Below the pieces are notes generated by a model. That model was given only the letters and a program-made list of their open reading frames with translations. It was not told the DNA's origin and did no database searches. A stretch of DNA of 56,518 nucleotides, taken from NCBI GenBank assembly GCA_016742175.1, contig JACVCH010000025.1:1-56518 (forward strand). The letters are read 5' to 3'. Positions within the stretch are counted from its first letter, which is position 1. The number at the start of each line of letters is the position of its first letter. The position numbers and the translations under genes were made by a program. This document shows positions 37,785 to 45,503 of the stretch, in pieces. Origin of the DNA: Rhizobiaceae bacterium. Lineage in GTDB: Bacteria > Pseudomonadota > Alphaproteobacteria > Rhizobiales > Rhizobiaceae.

Positions 37785-38788
37785 GCATCGAGGAATTCGG
37801 CCGCACCGCGGATGGCGAGACCGTGCGCCGTGTGACCATCGCCGGCGGCGGGCTGACGGTGCATGTGCTGACATGGGGCGCGGTGGTGCAGGATCTGCGC
37901 CTTGCCGGCCACGAGCCGCCGCTGGTGCTCGGCTTCGAACGCTTCGAGGACTACCCCGTCCGCTCGCCCTTTTTCGGCGCGATCGCGGGACGCTATGCCA
38001 ATCGCATCCGTCACGGACGGTTCGACCTCGACGGCCGGACGGTTCAGGTCGATACCAATTTCCTCGGCAAGCATCTCTTGCATGGCGGCATCAAGGGGAT
38101 CGGCAAGCGGGTCTGGACGATTGCCGAGACGGGCGCGGATTTCGTGCGGCTGACGCTGGCGGATCGTAACGGCGAGATGGGGTTTCCCGGAAATCTCGAC
38201 ATCGAATGCCTCTACCGCGTCGAGGACGGCGCGCTGAAAGTGGGGCTGACGGCGCGCACCGACGCGCCGACGCTCTGCAATCTCGCGCATCACTCCTATT
38301 TCAATCTCGACGATGGCGGGACGGGCGACGTGCTCGGCCATCGGTTGACGATCGACGGCGACCGCTATGTGCCGGTCGACGAGGAATGGATACCGACCGG
38401 CGGCACGCTCGACGTGGCCGGAACGCCGTTCGATTTTCGCAAGATGCGCGAGATCGCGTGCTCCGAAGACGGCGCGCAGTTCGTCTACGACCACAATTGG
38501 TGCCTTGTCGATGGCAGGCGTTCGATGAAGCGAGCGGTTCGGCTCGAAGGGGCACGGTCCGGTGTTGCGATGGAGGTCTGGACGACGGAGCCGGGCGTTC
38601 AGTTCTATGCCGGGCACAAGCTTGCCGTCGACGGCGGGCTGGGCGGGCGCAACTATGGCGCATTTGCCGGGCTCTGCCTCGAACCGCAAATCTGGCCGGA
38701 TGCGCCCAATAATGCGGACTTTCCGCAGGCGGTGCTACGGCCTGACGAGGTCTACGAGCAGGCGACGGAGTATCGGTTTTCGATTTAG
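37781..38788 (+). CDS. Aldose 1-epimerase family, probable sulfoquinovose mutarotase
   Basis: 335-aa galactose-mutarotase fold. Sugar-binding NRIRHGRF, catalytic acid H171 in LAHHSYFNLDD and base E302 in CLEPQIWPDAPNN are intact. In sulfosugar operons the YihR-type mutarotase equilibrates the alpha anomer released by the glycosidase to the beta anomer used by the isomerase. It is the third gene of the slcC-comC unit, coupled by a 4-nt overlap. Substrate inferred. Confidence 0.82.
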   Translation: MSIEEFGRTADGETVRRVTIAGGGLTVHVLTWGAVVQDLRLAGHEPPLVLGFERFEDYPVRSPFFGAIAGRYANRIRHGRFDLDGRTVQVDTNFLGKHLLHGGIKGIGKRVWTIAETGADFVRLTLADRNGEMGFPGNLDIECLYRVEDGALKVGLTARTDAPTLCNLAHHSYFNLDDGGTGDVLGHRLTIDGDRYVPVDEEWIPTGGTLDVAGTPFDFRKMREIACSEDGAQFVYDHNWCLVDGRRSMKRAVRLEGARSGVAMEVWTTEPGVQFYAGHKLAVDGGLGGRNYGAFAGLCLEPQIWPDAPNNADFPQAVLRPDEVYEQATEYRFSI

Positions 38789-38800
38789 CGGTGCATCGGC

Positions 38801-38834
38801 TTTCGATTTGCATTAGAAGAAGCGAAAACGAAAG
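38801..38834. promoter_or_regulatory. Candidate GlpR operator upstream of glpR
   Basis: One TTTCG (38801) and two inverted copies within GCGAAAACGAAAG (38822-38834), 13 nt before the regulator start. The motif is the same as in the array at 39631-39667 and suggests autoregulation. Confidence 0.5.
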
Positions 38835-38846
38835 CAGACGGCACCC

Positions 38847-39611
38847 ATGTTCCTTCTTCCGCGCCATGCCGAAATCGTGCAACTCGCCAAGGACAGCGGG
38901 CGCGTCCTCGTCGACGATCTCGCTGTTCGGTTCGACGTCTCGCCGCAGACGATCCGCAAGGATCTGAACGAGCTCTGCGACAAGCGGCTGCTCGCGCGCA
39001 TCCATGGCGGGGCGGTGATCCCGTCGGGCATCGAGAACATGGAATACGAGGCGCGGCGGCGGATCGCGGCCGACGAGAAGCAGGGGATCGGCCGTGCGGC
39101 GGCGGCGCTGGTTCCCGACAATGCCTCACTCTTCATCAATATCGGCACCACGACCGAGGCCGTCAGCGAGGCGCTGGGCGACCACAAGGGGCTGATGGTC
39201 ATCACAAACAACATCAACGTCGCCAACCGGATGCGGGTGCAGCCGTCGATCGAAGTGGTGATCGCGGGCGGCGTGGTGCGCGGCTCGGACGGGGGCGTGG
39301 TGGGCGAGGCGGCGGTCGACTTCTTTCGCCAGTTTAAGGCCGACTATGCGGTGATTGGCGCCTCGGCGATCGACGAAGATGGGGCGCTGCTCGATTTCGA
39401 CTTTCGCGAAGTGAAGGTCGCACAGGCGATCATCGCCAATGCGCGGCACGTGATCCTCGTCGCCGATTCGACCAAGTTCGAGCGCACGGCGCCGGTGCGG
39501 ATCGCGCATCTGTCGCAGGTGTCGAGCTTCGTCACCGACCGCTGCCCGAGCGCGGAGATCAGGCGCGTGTGCAAGGAAGCGGGCGTGCAGTTGGTGGAAA
39601 CTGCGCGCTAA
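38847..39611 (+). CDS. glpR: DeoR-family repressor, probable GlpR
   Basis: 254 aa. N-terminal winged helix (RHAEIVQLAKDSGRVLVDDLAVRFDVSPQTIRKDLNELCDKRLLARIHGGA), the exact DeoR family signature, and a C-terminal sugar-phosphate isomerase-like effector domain (SLFINIGTTTEAVSEAL). It sits directly before glpD-glpK and represses glycerol use until glycerol 3-phosphate binds. TTTCG direct repeats flank it on both sides. It might also be the regulator that senses the phosphorylated sugar from the neighbouring island. Confidence 0.82.
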   Translation: MFLLPRHAEIVQLAKDSGRVLVDDLAVRFDVSPQTIRKDLNELCDKRLLARIHGGAVIPSGIENMEYEARRRIAADEKQGIGRAAAALVPDNASLFINIGTTTEAVSEALGDHKGLMVITNNINVANRMRVQPSIEVVIAGGVVRGSDGGVVGEAAVDFFRQFKADYAVIGASAIDEDGALLDFDFREVKVAQAIIANARHVILVADSTKFERTAPVRIAHLSQVSSFVTDRCPSAEIRRVCKEAGVQLVETAR

Positions 39612-39630
39612 GGTTCAGCCGGCGCTTGGA

Positions 39631-39667
39631 TTTCGCACGAGTTTCGCTTAGATTTCGTTTGATTTCG
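39631..39667. promoter_or_regulatory. Phased TTTCG repeats before glpD, candidate GlpR binding array
   Basis: Four direct copies of TTTCG at 39631, 39642, 39653 and 39663, spaced 11, 11 and 10 bp (one helical turn). DeoR-family proteins use TTTCG-type repeats, so a GlpR oligomer could bind one face of the DNA here, between its own gene and glpD. Confidence 0.68.
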
Positions 39668-39683
39668 AAATCGGATAAATGAC

Positions 39684-41189
39684 GTGCCTGACGAAGCGAT
39701 CCACGACATCTTCATCATCGGCGGCGGCATCAATGGCTGCGGCATCGCGCGGGACGCCGTCGGGCGCGGCTATTCGGTGTTCCTGGCCGAGATGAACGAC
39801 CTTGCGAGCGGCACCTCGTCCTGGTCGACCAAGCTGATCCATGGCGGGTTGCGCTATCTCGAGCACTACGAGTTCCGGCTGGTGCGTGAGGCGCTGGAGG
39901 AGCGCGAGGTTCTTTGGAAGAACGCGCCGCACATCATCTGGCCCATGCGCTTCGTGCTGCCGCACCACCGGGGCCTGCGCCCGGCCTGGCTCTTGCGGCT
40001 CGGGCTGTTCCTCTACGACCATATCGGCGGGCGAAAGCTCTTGCCGAAGACCCGCGTTCTCGACATGAAGTCCGATCCGGCCGGACGGCCGCTGAAGCCG
40101 ATCTTTTCCAAGGCATTCGAGTATTCGGATTGCGGCGTCGACGATGCGCGTCTGGTCGTGCTCAACGCGCGCGACGCGGCCGACAAGGGCGCGGTGATCC
40201 GCACGCGCACCAAGGTCGTTTCGGCAAAACGCGAAGCCGATGTCTGGTCGGTGGAGATCGAGGACCAAACGACGGGCCGGCGCGAGACGGTGCGGGCGCG
40301 GCTCCTGGTCAATGCGGGCGGGCCGTGGGTCGACCACGTGCTGGCCGAGACGGTGGGTCGCCGCGACGTTCACAATGTGCGGCTCGTGCAGGGCAGCCAT
40401 ATCGTCGTAAAGAAGAAATTCGACGATCCGCGCGCCTATTTCTTCCAGAATGCGGACGGGCGGATCATCTTCGCCATTCCCTATCACGACGATTTCACCA
40501 TGATCGGGACGACTGACCAGGACTATCGGGGCGACCCGAAGGACGTCGCGATCAGCGAGGCGGAGACGGATTACCTGATCGCTTCGGCGAGCGAATATTT
40601 CGCCGATCCGGTGCGCCGCGAGGACATCGTCTGGACCTTCTCGGGCGTGCGTCCGCTCTATGACGACGGCGCGTCGAAGGCGCAGGAGGCGACGCGCGAC
40701 TACGTGCTGAAGGCCGACGCGGACGGCGCGCCGCTGATCAACATCTTTGGCGGCAAGATCACCACCTATCGGCGGCTCGCCGAATCCATGCTGGCGAAGA
40801 TCGAAGGGCTGATCGGCGCCAAGGGGCGGCCGTGGACGAAAAAGGCGACGCTGCCCGGCGGCGATTTCGCGGTCGGCACGTTCGACGAGACCGTTCGCAA
40901 GCTACGGGGCGACTTTCCGTTCCTGGCGGAGGCCCATGCGCGGCGGCTGACGCGGCTTTACGGCACGCGGGCGCGTTCGATCCTCGGCTCTGCGGCGTCG
41001 CTCGACGATCTCGGCCGCCATTTCGGCGCCGACCTCTACGAGGCCGAGATCTGCTATCTGATGGCGCACGAATGGGCGATGACCGCCGAGGACGTGCTCT
41101 GGCGGCGCACCAAGCGCGGGCTGGTGGTGTCGAGGGAAGACGCCGCGCGGCTCGAGACCTTCATGGGCGGGCTCGCGGCGGCGGCCTGA
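39684..41189 (+). CDS. glpD: Aerobic glycerol-3-phosphate dehydrogenase GlpD
   Basis: 501-aa membrane-associated FAD enzyme oxidising glycerol 3-phosphate to DHAP and feeding quinones. N-terminal FAD motif IFIIGGGINGCGIARDA; substrate-side SSWSTKLIHGGLRYLEHYEFRLVREAL; FSGVRPLYDDG and NIFGGKITTYRRLAESML near the end. Start is GTG at 39684 with only a weak upstream site. Its DHAP product meets the DHAP from the sulfofructose-phosphate aldolase. glpK follows after 24 nt. Confidence 0.93.
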   Translation: MPDEAIHDIFIIGGGINGCGIARDAVGRGYSVFLAEMNDLASGTSSWSTKLIHGGLRYLEHYEFRLVREALEEREVLWKNAPHIIWPMRFVLPHHRGLRPAWLLRLGLFLYDHIGGRKLLPKTRVLDMKSDPAGRPLKPIFSKAFEYSDCGVDDARLVVLNARDAADKGAVIRTRTKVVSAKREADVWSVEIEDQTTGRRETVRARLLVNAGGPWVDHVLAETVGRRDVHNVRLVQGSHIVVKKKFDDPRAYFFQNADGRIIFAIPYHDDFTMIGTTDQDYRGDPKDVAISEAETDYLIASASEYFADPVRREDIVWTFSGVRPLYDDGASKAQEATRDYVLKADADGAPLINIFGGKITTYRRLAESMLAKIEGLIGAKGRPWTKKATLPGGDFAVGTFDETVRKLRGDFPFLAEAHARRLTRLYGTRARSILGSAASLDDLGRHFGADLYEAEICYLMAHEWAMTAEDVLWRRTKRGLVVSREDAARLETFMGGLAAAA

Positions 41190-41213
41190 CAGACCACAAT
41201 CGGGGAGGATTTC

Positions 41214-42701
41214 ATGGGCGGGTTCGTTCTCGCGATCGACCAGGGCACGACGTCGAGCCGGGCGATCGTCTTCGACGGCGACATGAAGGTCGTCGGCGTC
41301 GGGCAGCAGGAATTCACGCAGCACTTTCCGCAATCGGGCTGGGTCGAGCACGATGCAGACGAGATCTGGGAGAGCGTCGTCGCGGTGGTGAAGACGGCGC
41401 TGGGCAAGGCGGGAATCGGCGCGTCCGAAGTGGCGGCGATCGGCATCACCAACCAGCGCGAGACGGTCGTCGTCTGGGACAAGGCGACGGGCAAGCCCAT
41501 CCACAACGCCATCGTCTGGCAGGATCGGCGCACGGCCGCGATCTGCGACGAGATGAAGGAGAATGGGCTCGCGGAGGTCTTCTCCGCGAAGACGGGTCTG
41601 CTGCTCGACCCCTATTTTTCCGGCACGAAGCTCGCCTGGCTGCTCGACAATGTCGACGGCGCGCGCGCCCGGGCCGAGGCCGGCGAGCTTCTTGCCGGCA
41701 CGATCGACGCCTTCCTGATTTGGAAGCTGACGGGCGGCGGCGCGCACGTCACCGACGCGACCAACGCCTCGCGCACGCTGCTCTTCAACATCGAGACGAA
41801 TGCGTGGGACGCCGAACTCGGCGAACTTCTCAACGTGCCGCTGTCGATGCTGCCCGAGGTTAAAGACAGCGCGGCCGATTTCGGTGTGACGGAGGCGGCA
41901 CTGTTCGGCGCGGCGATCCCGATCCTCGGCGTTGCCGGCGACCAGCAGGCGGCGACGATCGGCCAGGCCTGCTTCCAGCCGGGCATGATGAAATCCACCT
42001 ACGGCACGGGCTGCTTCGCCGTGCTCAACACCGACGAGACGCTGGTGCGCTCGAAGAACCGGCTGCTGACGACCATCGCCTATCGCCTCGACGGGCGGAC
42101 GACCTATGCGCTGGAAGGCTCGATCTTCGTCGCCGGCGCGGCGGTGCAATGGCTGCGCGACGGGATCAAGGTCATCGGCAAGGCCGAGGAAAGCGGGCGG
42201 CTTGCGGCCGAGGCGGACGAGACGCAGCAGGTCTATCTGGTGCCGGCCTTCGTCGGGCTCGGCGCGCCGCACTGGGACGCGGATGCGCGCGGCGCGATCT
42301 TCGGCCTGACGCGCAGCACCGGCCCGGCGGAATTTGCCCGCGCCGCGCTCGAATCCGTCGCCTTCCAGACGCGCGATCTGCTCGACGCGATGAAGAAGGA
42401 CTGGGCGGATGCGAGCGGCCAGACCGTTTTGAGGGTCGATGGCGGCATGGTCGCGTCCGACTGGACGATGCAGCGCCTCGCCGACATCCTCGACGCGCCG
42501 GTCGACCGGCCGATAATCCTGGAGACGACGGCGCTGGGGGCCGCGTGGCTGGCCGGGTCGCGCGCGGGCGTGTGGCCGGGGATGGAGGATTTTTCGAAGG
42601 CGTGGAAGCTCGATCGCCGGTTCGAGCCGGCGATGGGGGACGCATTGCGCGAGACCAAGCTGGCCGGGTGGCGGGATGCGGTTCGGCGGACGTTGAGCTA
42701 G
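41214..42701 (+). CDS. glpK: Glycerol kinase GlpK
   Basis: 495-aa FGGY-family kinase. The ATP/phosphate loop [52 protein letters not shown] and the C-terminal [20 protein letters not shown] are all conserved. It phosphorylates glycerol for GlpD. A GGGGAGG site precedes the ATG. The TAG stop shares CTAG with the convergent btuD stop. In this neighbourhood it can use glycerol cut from sulfoquinovosyl glycerol as well as free glycerol. Confidence 0.94.
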   Translation: MGGFVLAIDQGTTSSRAIVFDGDMKVVGVGQQEFTQHFPQSGWVEHDADEIWESVVAVVKTALGKAGIGASEVAAIGITNQRETVVVWDKATGKPIHNAIVWQDRRTAAICDEMKENGLAEVFSAKTGLLLDPYFSGTKLAWLLDNVDGARARAEAGELLAGTIDAFLIWKLTGGGAHVTDATNASRTLLFNIETNAWDAELGELLNVPLSMLPEVKDSAADFGVTEAALFGAAIPILGVAGDQQAATIGQACFQPGMMKSTYGTGCFAVLNTDETLVRSKNRLLTTIAYRLDGRTTYALEGSIFVAGAAVQWLRDGIKVIGKAEESGRLAAEADETQQVYLVPAFVGLGAPHWDADARGAIFGLTRSTGPAEFARAALESVAFQTRDLLDAMKKDWADASGQTVLRVDGGMVASDWTMQRLADILDAPVDRPIILETTALGAAWLAGSRAGVWPGMEDFSKAWKLDRRFEPAMGDALRETKLAGWRDAVRRTLS

Positions 42702-43480
42702 ACCTTCGGCGGTTCCAGCGCTGCCAGGCCCGTCGGCGCGAAGATCAAGCCGCATTCGTCGTGGGCGATGTGGGCGGTGATGCCGAAGACTTCGCGCAGG
42801 CGCTCGCCCGTCATGATGTCGGCGGGCTTGCCTTCGGCGACGATGCGTCCCCGCGCCATCACCACGAGACGGTCGCACCAGCGGGCGGCCAGTGTCAGGT
42901 CGTGGAGCGAGACGAGGATCGCGCGGCGTTGGCCGGCGAGGCGGCGGAAGGCGGCCATCATGGTCATCTGATGCGCGGGATCGAGGCCGGAGACGGGTTC
43001 GTCGGCAAGCAGGATCGGCGTCGTCTGCGCCATGGCGCGGGCGGCGAGGACGCGGGCCTGTTCGCCGCCGGAAAGTTCGGTGACGGGTCGGTCCGCCAAG
43101 TCTGCGACGTCCATGGCCTGCATGGCGTCGGCGACGATGGCGAGGTCGTTTGGCGACAGCGCGCCGAAGCCGCGCCAGGGACTGCGGCCGAGGCGGACGA
43201 CGTTTTCGACCGAGAGCGGCCAGGCGATGGCGCGGGCCTGAGGGAGGAACGCGATTTCGCGCGCACGTACGCGATCGCTCATGGCGGCGAGGTCCTGGCC
43301 GTCGAGTTCGACGGTGCCGGAGAAGGGCAGGAGGCCGGAGAGGCTGCGCATCAGAGTCGACTTGCCGGCGCCGTTGGGGCCGAGAAGGCCGACAACTTCG
43401 CCGGGCTGTAATGACAATGCGACGTCATGAAGGATGGGCCGGCCGGAGAGGCTGACGGAGAGGTTGCGGGCGGTGAGCAT
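42698..43480 (-). CDS. btuD: Vitamin B12 ABC importer ATPase BtuD
   Basis: 260-aa ABC ATPase of the FecCDE/BtuCD class: Walker [13 protein letters not shown], signature [16 protein letters not shown], Walker [14 protein letters not shown] and switch His [10 protein letters not shown]. Starts at [13 protein letters not shown], with the ATG overlapping the permease stop (TGATG). B12 is assigned because the operon begins with a cobalamin riboswitch and btuB. It ends convergent to glpK with 4-bp overlap. Confidence 0.86.
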   Translation of the reverse strand: MLTARNLSVSLSGRPILHDVALSLQPGEVVGLLGPNGAGKSTLMRSLSGLLPFSGTVELDGQDLAAMSDRVRAREIAFLPQARAIAWPLSVENVVRLGRSPWRGFGALSPNDLAIVADAMQAMDVADLADRPVTELSGGEQARVLAARAMAQTTPILLADEPVSGLDPAHQMTMMAAFRRLAGQRRAILVSLHDLTLAARWCDRLVVMARGRIVAEGKPADIMTGERLREVFGITAHIAHDECGLIFAPTGLAALEPPKV

Positions 43481-44457
43481 CAGAACAGCTCCCGCCGGGC
43501 GCGCACGACCAGCCACAGGAAGAACGGCGCGCCGATCAGCGCCGTCAGCACGCCGACATTGAGTTCACGCGTCGGCACGACGAGGCGGGCGGCGATGTCG
43601 GCGGCCAGAAGCAGCGCGCCGCCGCCGAGCGCGCTCGGGACGAGAAGGCTCGAAGGCAGGCGGTCGGTGAAGGGGCGCACGAGGTGCGGGACGACGAGGC
43701 CGATGAAGCCGATGGCCCCGGCGACCGCCGTGCCCGCGCCAACGGCGAGCGCGGTGCCGAGCACGACCAGCAACCGCGTCGCCGAGAGGCGGATGCCGAG
43801 GCTCGAGGCTGCTTCCTCGCCGAGCGACAGCGCGTCGAGCGCGCGGGCGGAGGCGGCGAGCAGCAGCCAGCCGAGCGCCATCAGCGGCAGCGCGAGCCAG
43901 ACATGGCTCATCGAGCGGTCGCGCAGCGAGCCGAGCAGCCAGAAGATGATCTCGTAGGAGGCGAAGGGGTTGGGCGACAGGTTCAGCACCAGCGAGGTCA
44001 GCGCGCCGGTGAGGCTGGTCAGCGCGACGCCGGCGAGGATCAGCGTCAGCGTCGCGCCGTTGCGCGCGGCGATGGCGAGGAGGAGCACGACGGACAGGGC
44101 CGCGCCCGCGAGCGCGCCGGCCGGCAGCGCATAGAGCGAGGCGCCGGCAAGCCCTGTGTAGAAGATCGCCACCGCGCCGAAGGATGCAGATGAAGTGACG
44201 CCGATGAGGCCGGGCTCGGCGAGCGGGTTGCGCAAGAGGCCCTGCAGAACCGCGCCGGCGAGGCCAAGACTGATGCCGATGGTGAGCGCGAGGAGCGCGC
44301 GGGGGAGGCGGATTTCCTGCATGATGATCATGGCTGCCTCGTCGCCGCCGGCGAAGAGGCCGGAAACGCTCGAGCGCAGATCGAGATCGGCCGGGCCGAC
44401 GAGCAGCGAGACGGCAGTCAGGACGAGGCAGGCAAGGCCGAGGATGGCGTTGAGCAT
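43480..44457 (-). CDS. btuC: Vitamin B12 ABC importer permease BtuC (FecCD family)
   Basis: 325 aa, about ten transmembrane helices, with the FecCD hallmarks RLPRALLALTIGISLGLAGAVLQGLLRNPLAEPGLIGVTSSAS, GAIGFIGLVVPHLVR and PTRELNVGVLTALIGAPFFLWLV. Start at MLNAILGLACLVL with AGAAGG upstream; the longer frame reads antisense-like Arg/His-rich nonsense. 8 nt after btuF. Substrate from riboswitch context. Confidence 0.87.
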   Translation of the reverse strand: MLNAILGLACLVLTAVSLLVGPADLDLRSSVSGLFAGGDEAAMIIMQEIRLPRALLALTIGISLGLAGAVLQGLLRNPLAEPGLIGVTSSASFGAVAIFYTGLAGASLYALPAGALAGAALSVVLLLAIAARNGATLTLILAGVALTSLTGALTSLVLNLSPNPFASYEIIFWLLGSLRDRSMSHVWLALPLMALGWLLLAASARALDALSLGEEAASSLGIRLSATRLLVVLGTALAVGAGTAVAGAIGFIGLVVPHLVRPFTDRLPSSLLVPSALGGGALLLAADIAARLVVPTRELNVGVLTALIGAPFFLWLVVRARRELF

Positions 44458-44465
44458 CGCGCCTT

Positions 44466-45503
44466 CTACCGCGCCGGATCGCAGGAAGCGATCTCTTCGC
44501 GCAACTCGGTCAGGGCGCGCACGGCCTCGATGACGAACGGCCCGCCGCAGGCCCAGGCGCCGCGCGGCACGAAGGCGCCGATGCGCGCGGTTTGCAGCGC
44601 GCGGAGCGCGGGATGATGCGCGATCTGGTCGGCGAGGGCCGGCGCATCCGCCATCGGCTCGGAGACGATGACGATGTCGGGCTGGTGCGAGACGAGTTCT
44701 TCCAGCGGCAGCGGCGTCATGGCCGAATAGCCCAGTTCGGTCGCAAGGTTGGTCAGGCCGGCGGCGTCGATGACGCTGTCGGCGAGCGTGCCTTGGCCGA
44801 GCACCACGCCGTTCTGCTCGTATGCGATGGCGGTGGGCTTGGCCGGGCACTGGCGGGCGCGCAGGTCGGCGAGATCGCGCTCATAGGTCGATGCGATGTC
44901 TTCGGCCTTGGCGTCCTGCCCGACGAGCGCGCCCATGCGGCGGATCTCGCCGGGGATTGTGTCGACGGACTGGTTGTAGGCGAATTCCTCGACGGCGAAG
45001 TCGAGCGTTTCGAGGAGGCTGGTCGTGTTGTGGAGCGAGAAGGTGCCGGTGACGACGAGATCGGGCTTGGCCAGGAACACTTCTTCGGCGCGGCCGCTGT
45101 TCTTCGGGTAGGGTGCGGCGTCAGTGTGGAGGAAGGAGAGGGAGGGGTCGAGGGAGAGGTCGGATAGGGACGCGATCTGATCGGGCTCGGCGAGGAGGAG
45201 GACGAGCTGGTCGGTGCAGACGTTCATGGACATGATGCGGGGGAGGTCGGCGGCGTGGGCAGTCGTTGATAAGGTGCTGACGAAAACCGCCGACAGCAGC
45301 GCCCTACGGCGCCCCCCTCTGCCTTGCCAGCCGCCCTGGCCCGAGCCACGGGTCTCGGCCCGTCCTTCGGACCCCCCGCAAGGGGGGAGATTAATCTCGT
45401 CGTCGGCGTGCGTGATCTCCCCCCTCGCGGGGGAGATGTCCGGCAGGACAGAGGGGGGCGCCGTAGGGCGCCGACCGTCCATATCTGCCGGACACCCACG
45501 CAT
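44466..45503 (-). CDS. btuF: Vitamin B12 ABC importer binding protein BtuF, with repeat-encoded N-terminal extension
   Basis: 345 aa as read. The mature part (RIMSMNVCTDQLVLLLAEPDQI onward, about residue 89) is a TroA/BtuF-type cobalamin binding protein. A signal peptide core (RRRALLSAVFVSTLSTTAHA) lies at about 65-85. Ahead of it, residues ~10-65 are encoded by the mosaic repeat copy B, which keeps the frame open. The ATG at 45503 overlaps the btuB stop (TGATG), the normal coupled start, and there is no in-frame ATG, GTG or TTG between the repeat and the signal core. So translation probably begins at 45503 and runs through the repeat, unless the protein is inactivated. Confidence 0.82.
   Translation of the reverse strand: MRGCPADMDGRRPTAPPSVLPDISPARGEITHADDEINLPPCGGSEGRAETRGSGQGGWQGRGGRRRALLSAVFVSTLSTTAHAADLPRIMSMNVCTDQLVLLLAEPDQIASLSDLSLDPSLSFLHTDAAPYPKNSGRAEEVFLAKPDLVVTGTFSLHNTTSLLETLDFAVEEFAYNQSVDTIPGEIRRMGALVGQDAKAEDIASTYERDLADLRARQCPAKPTAIAYEQNGVVLGQGTLADSVIDAAGLTNLATELGYSAMTPLPLEELVSHQPDIVIVSEPMADAPALADQIAHHPALRALQTARIGAFVPRGAWACGGPFVIEAVRALTELREEIASCDPAR
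45299..45471 (+). repeat. Mosaic palindromic repeat, copy B, inserted in btuF 5' end
   Basis: 173 bp with extended 23-bp perfect inverted ends (GCGCCCTACGGCGCCCC.. at 45299-45321, complement at 45449-45471). Right arm and 27-bp centre match copy C in the same orientation. The left arm has a different ~50-bp module (45322-45372) in place of the usual TGTCCTGCCGGACATCTCCCCCGC-type arm. Lies wholly inside the btuF reading frame. Confidence 0.9.

Noticed and set aside
44458-44850. N-terminal extension of the BtuC permease
   Set aside because: The extended part is Arg/His-rich antisense-like sequence overlapping btuF; a normal FecCD start with ribosome site lies at 44457.
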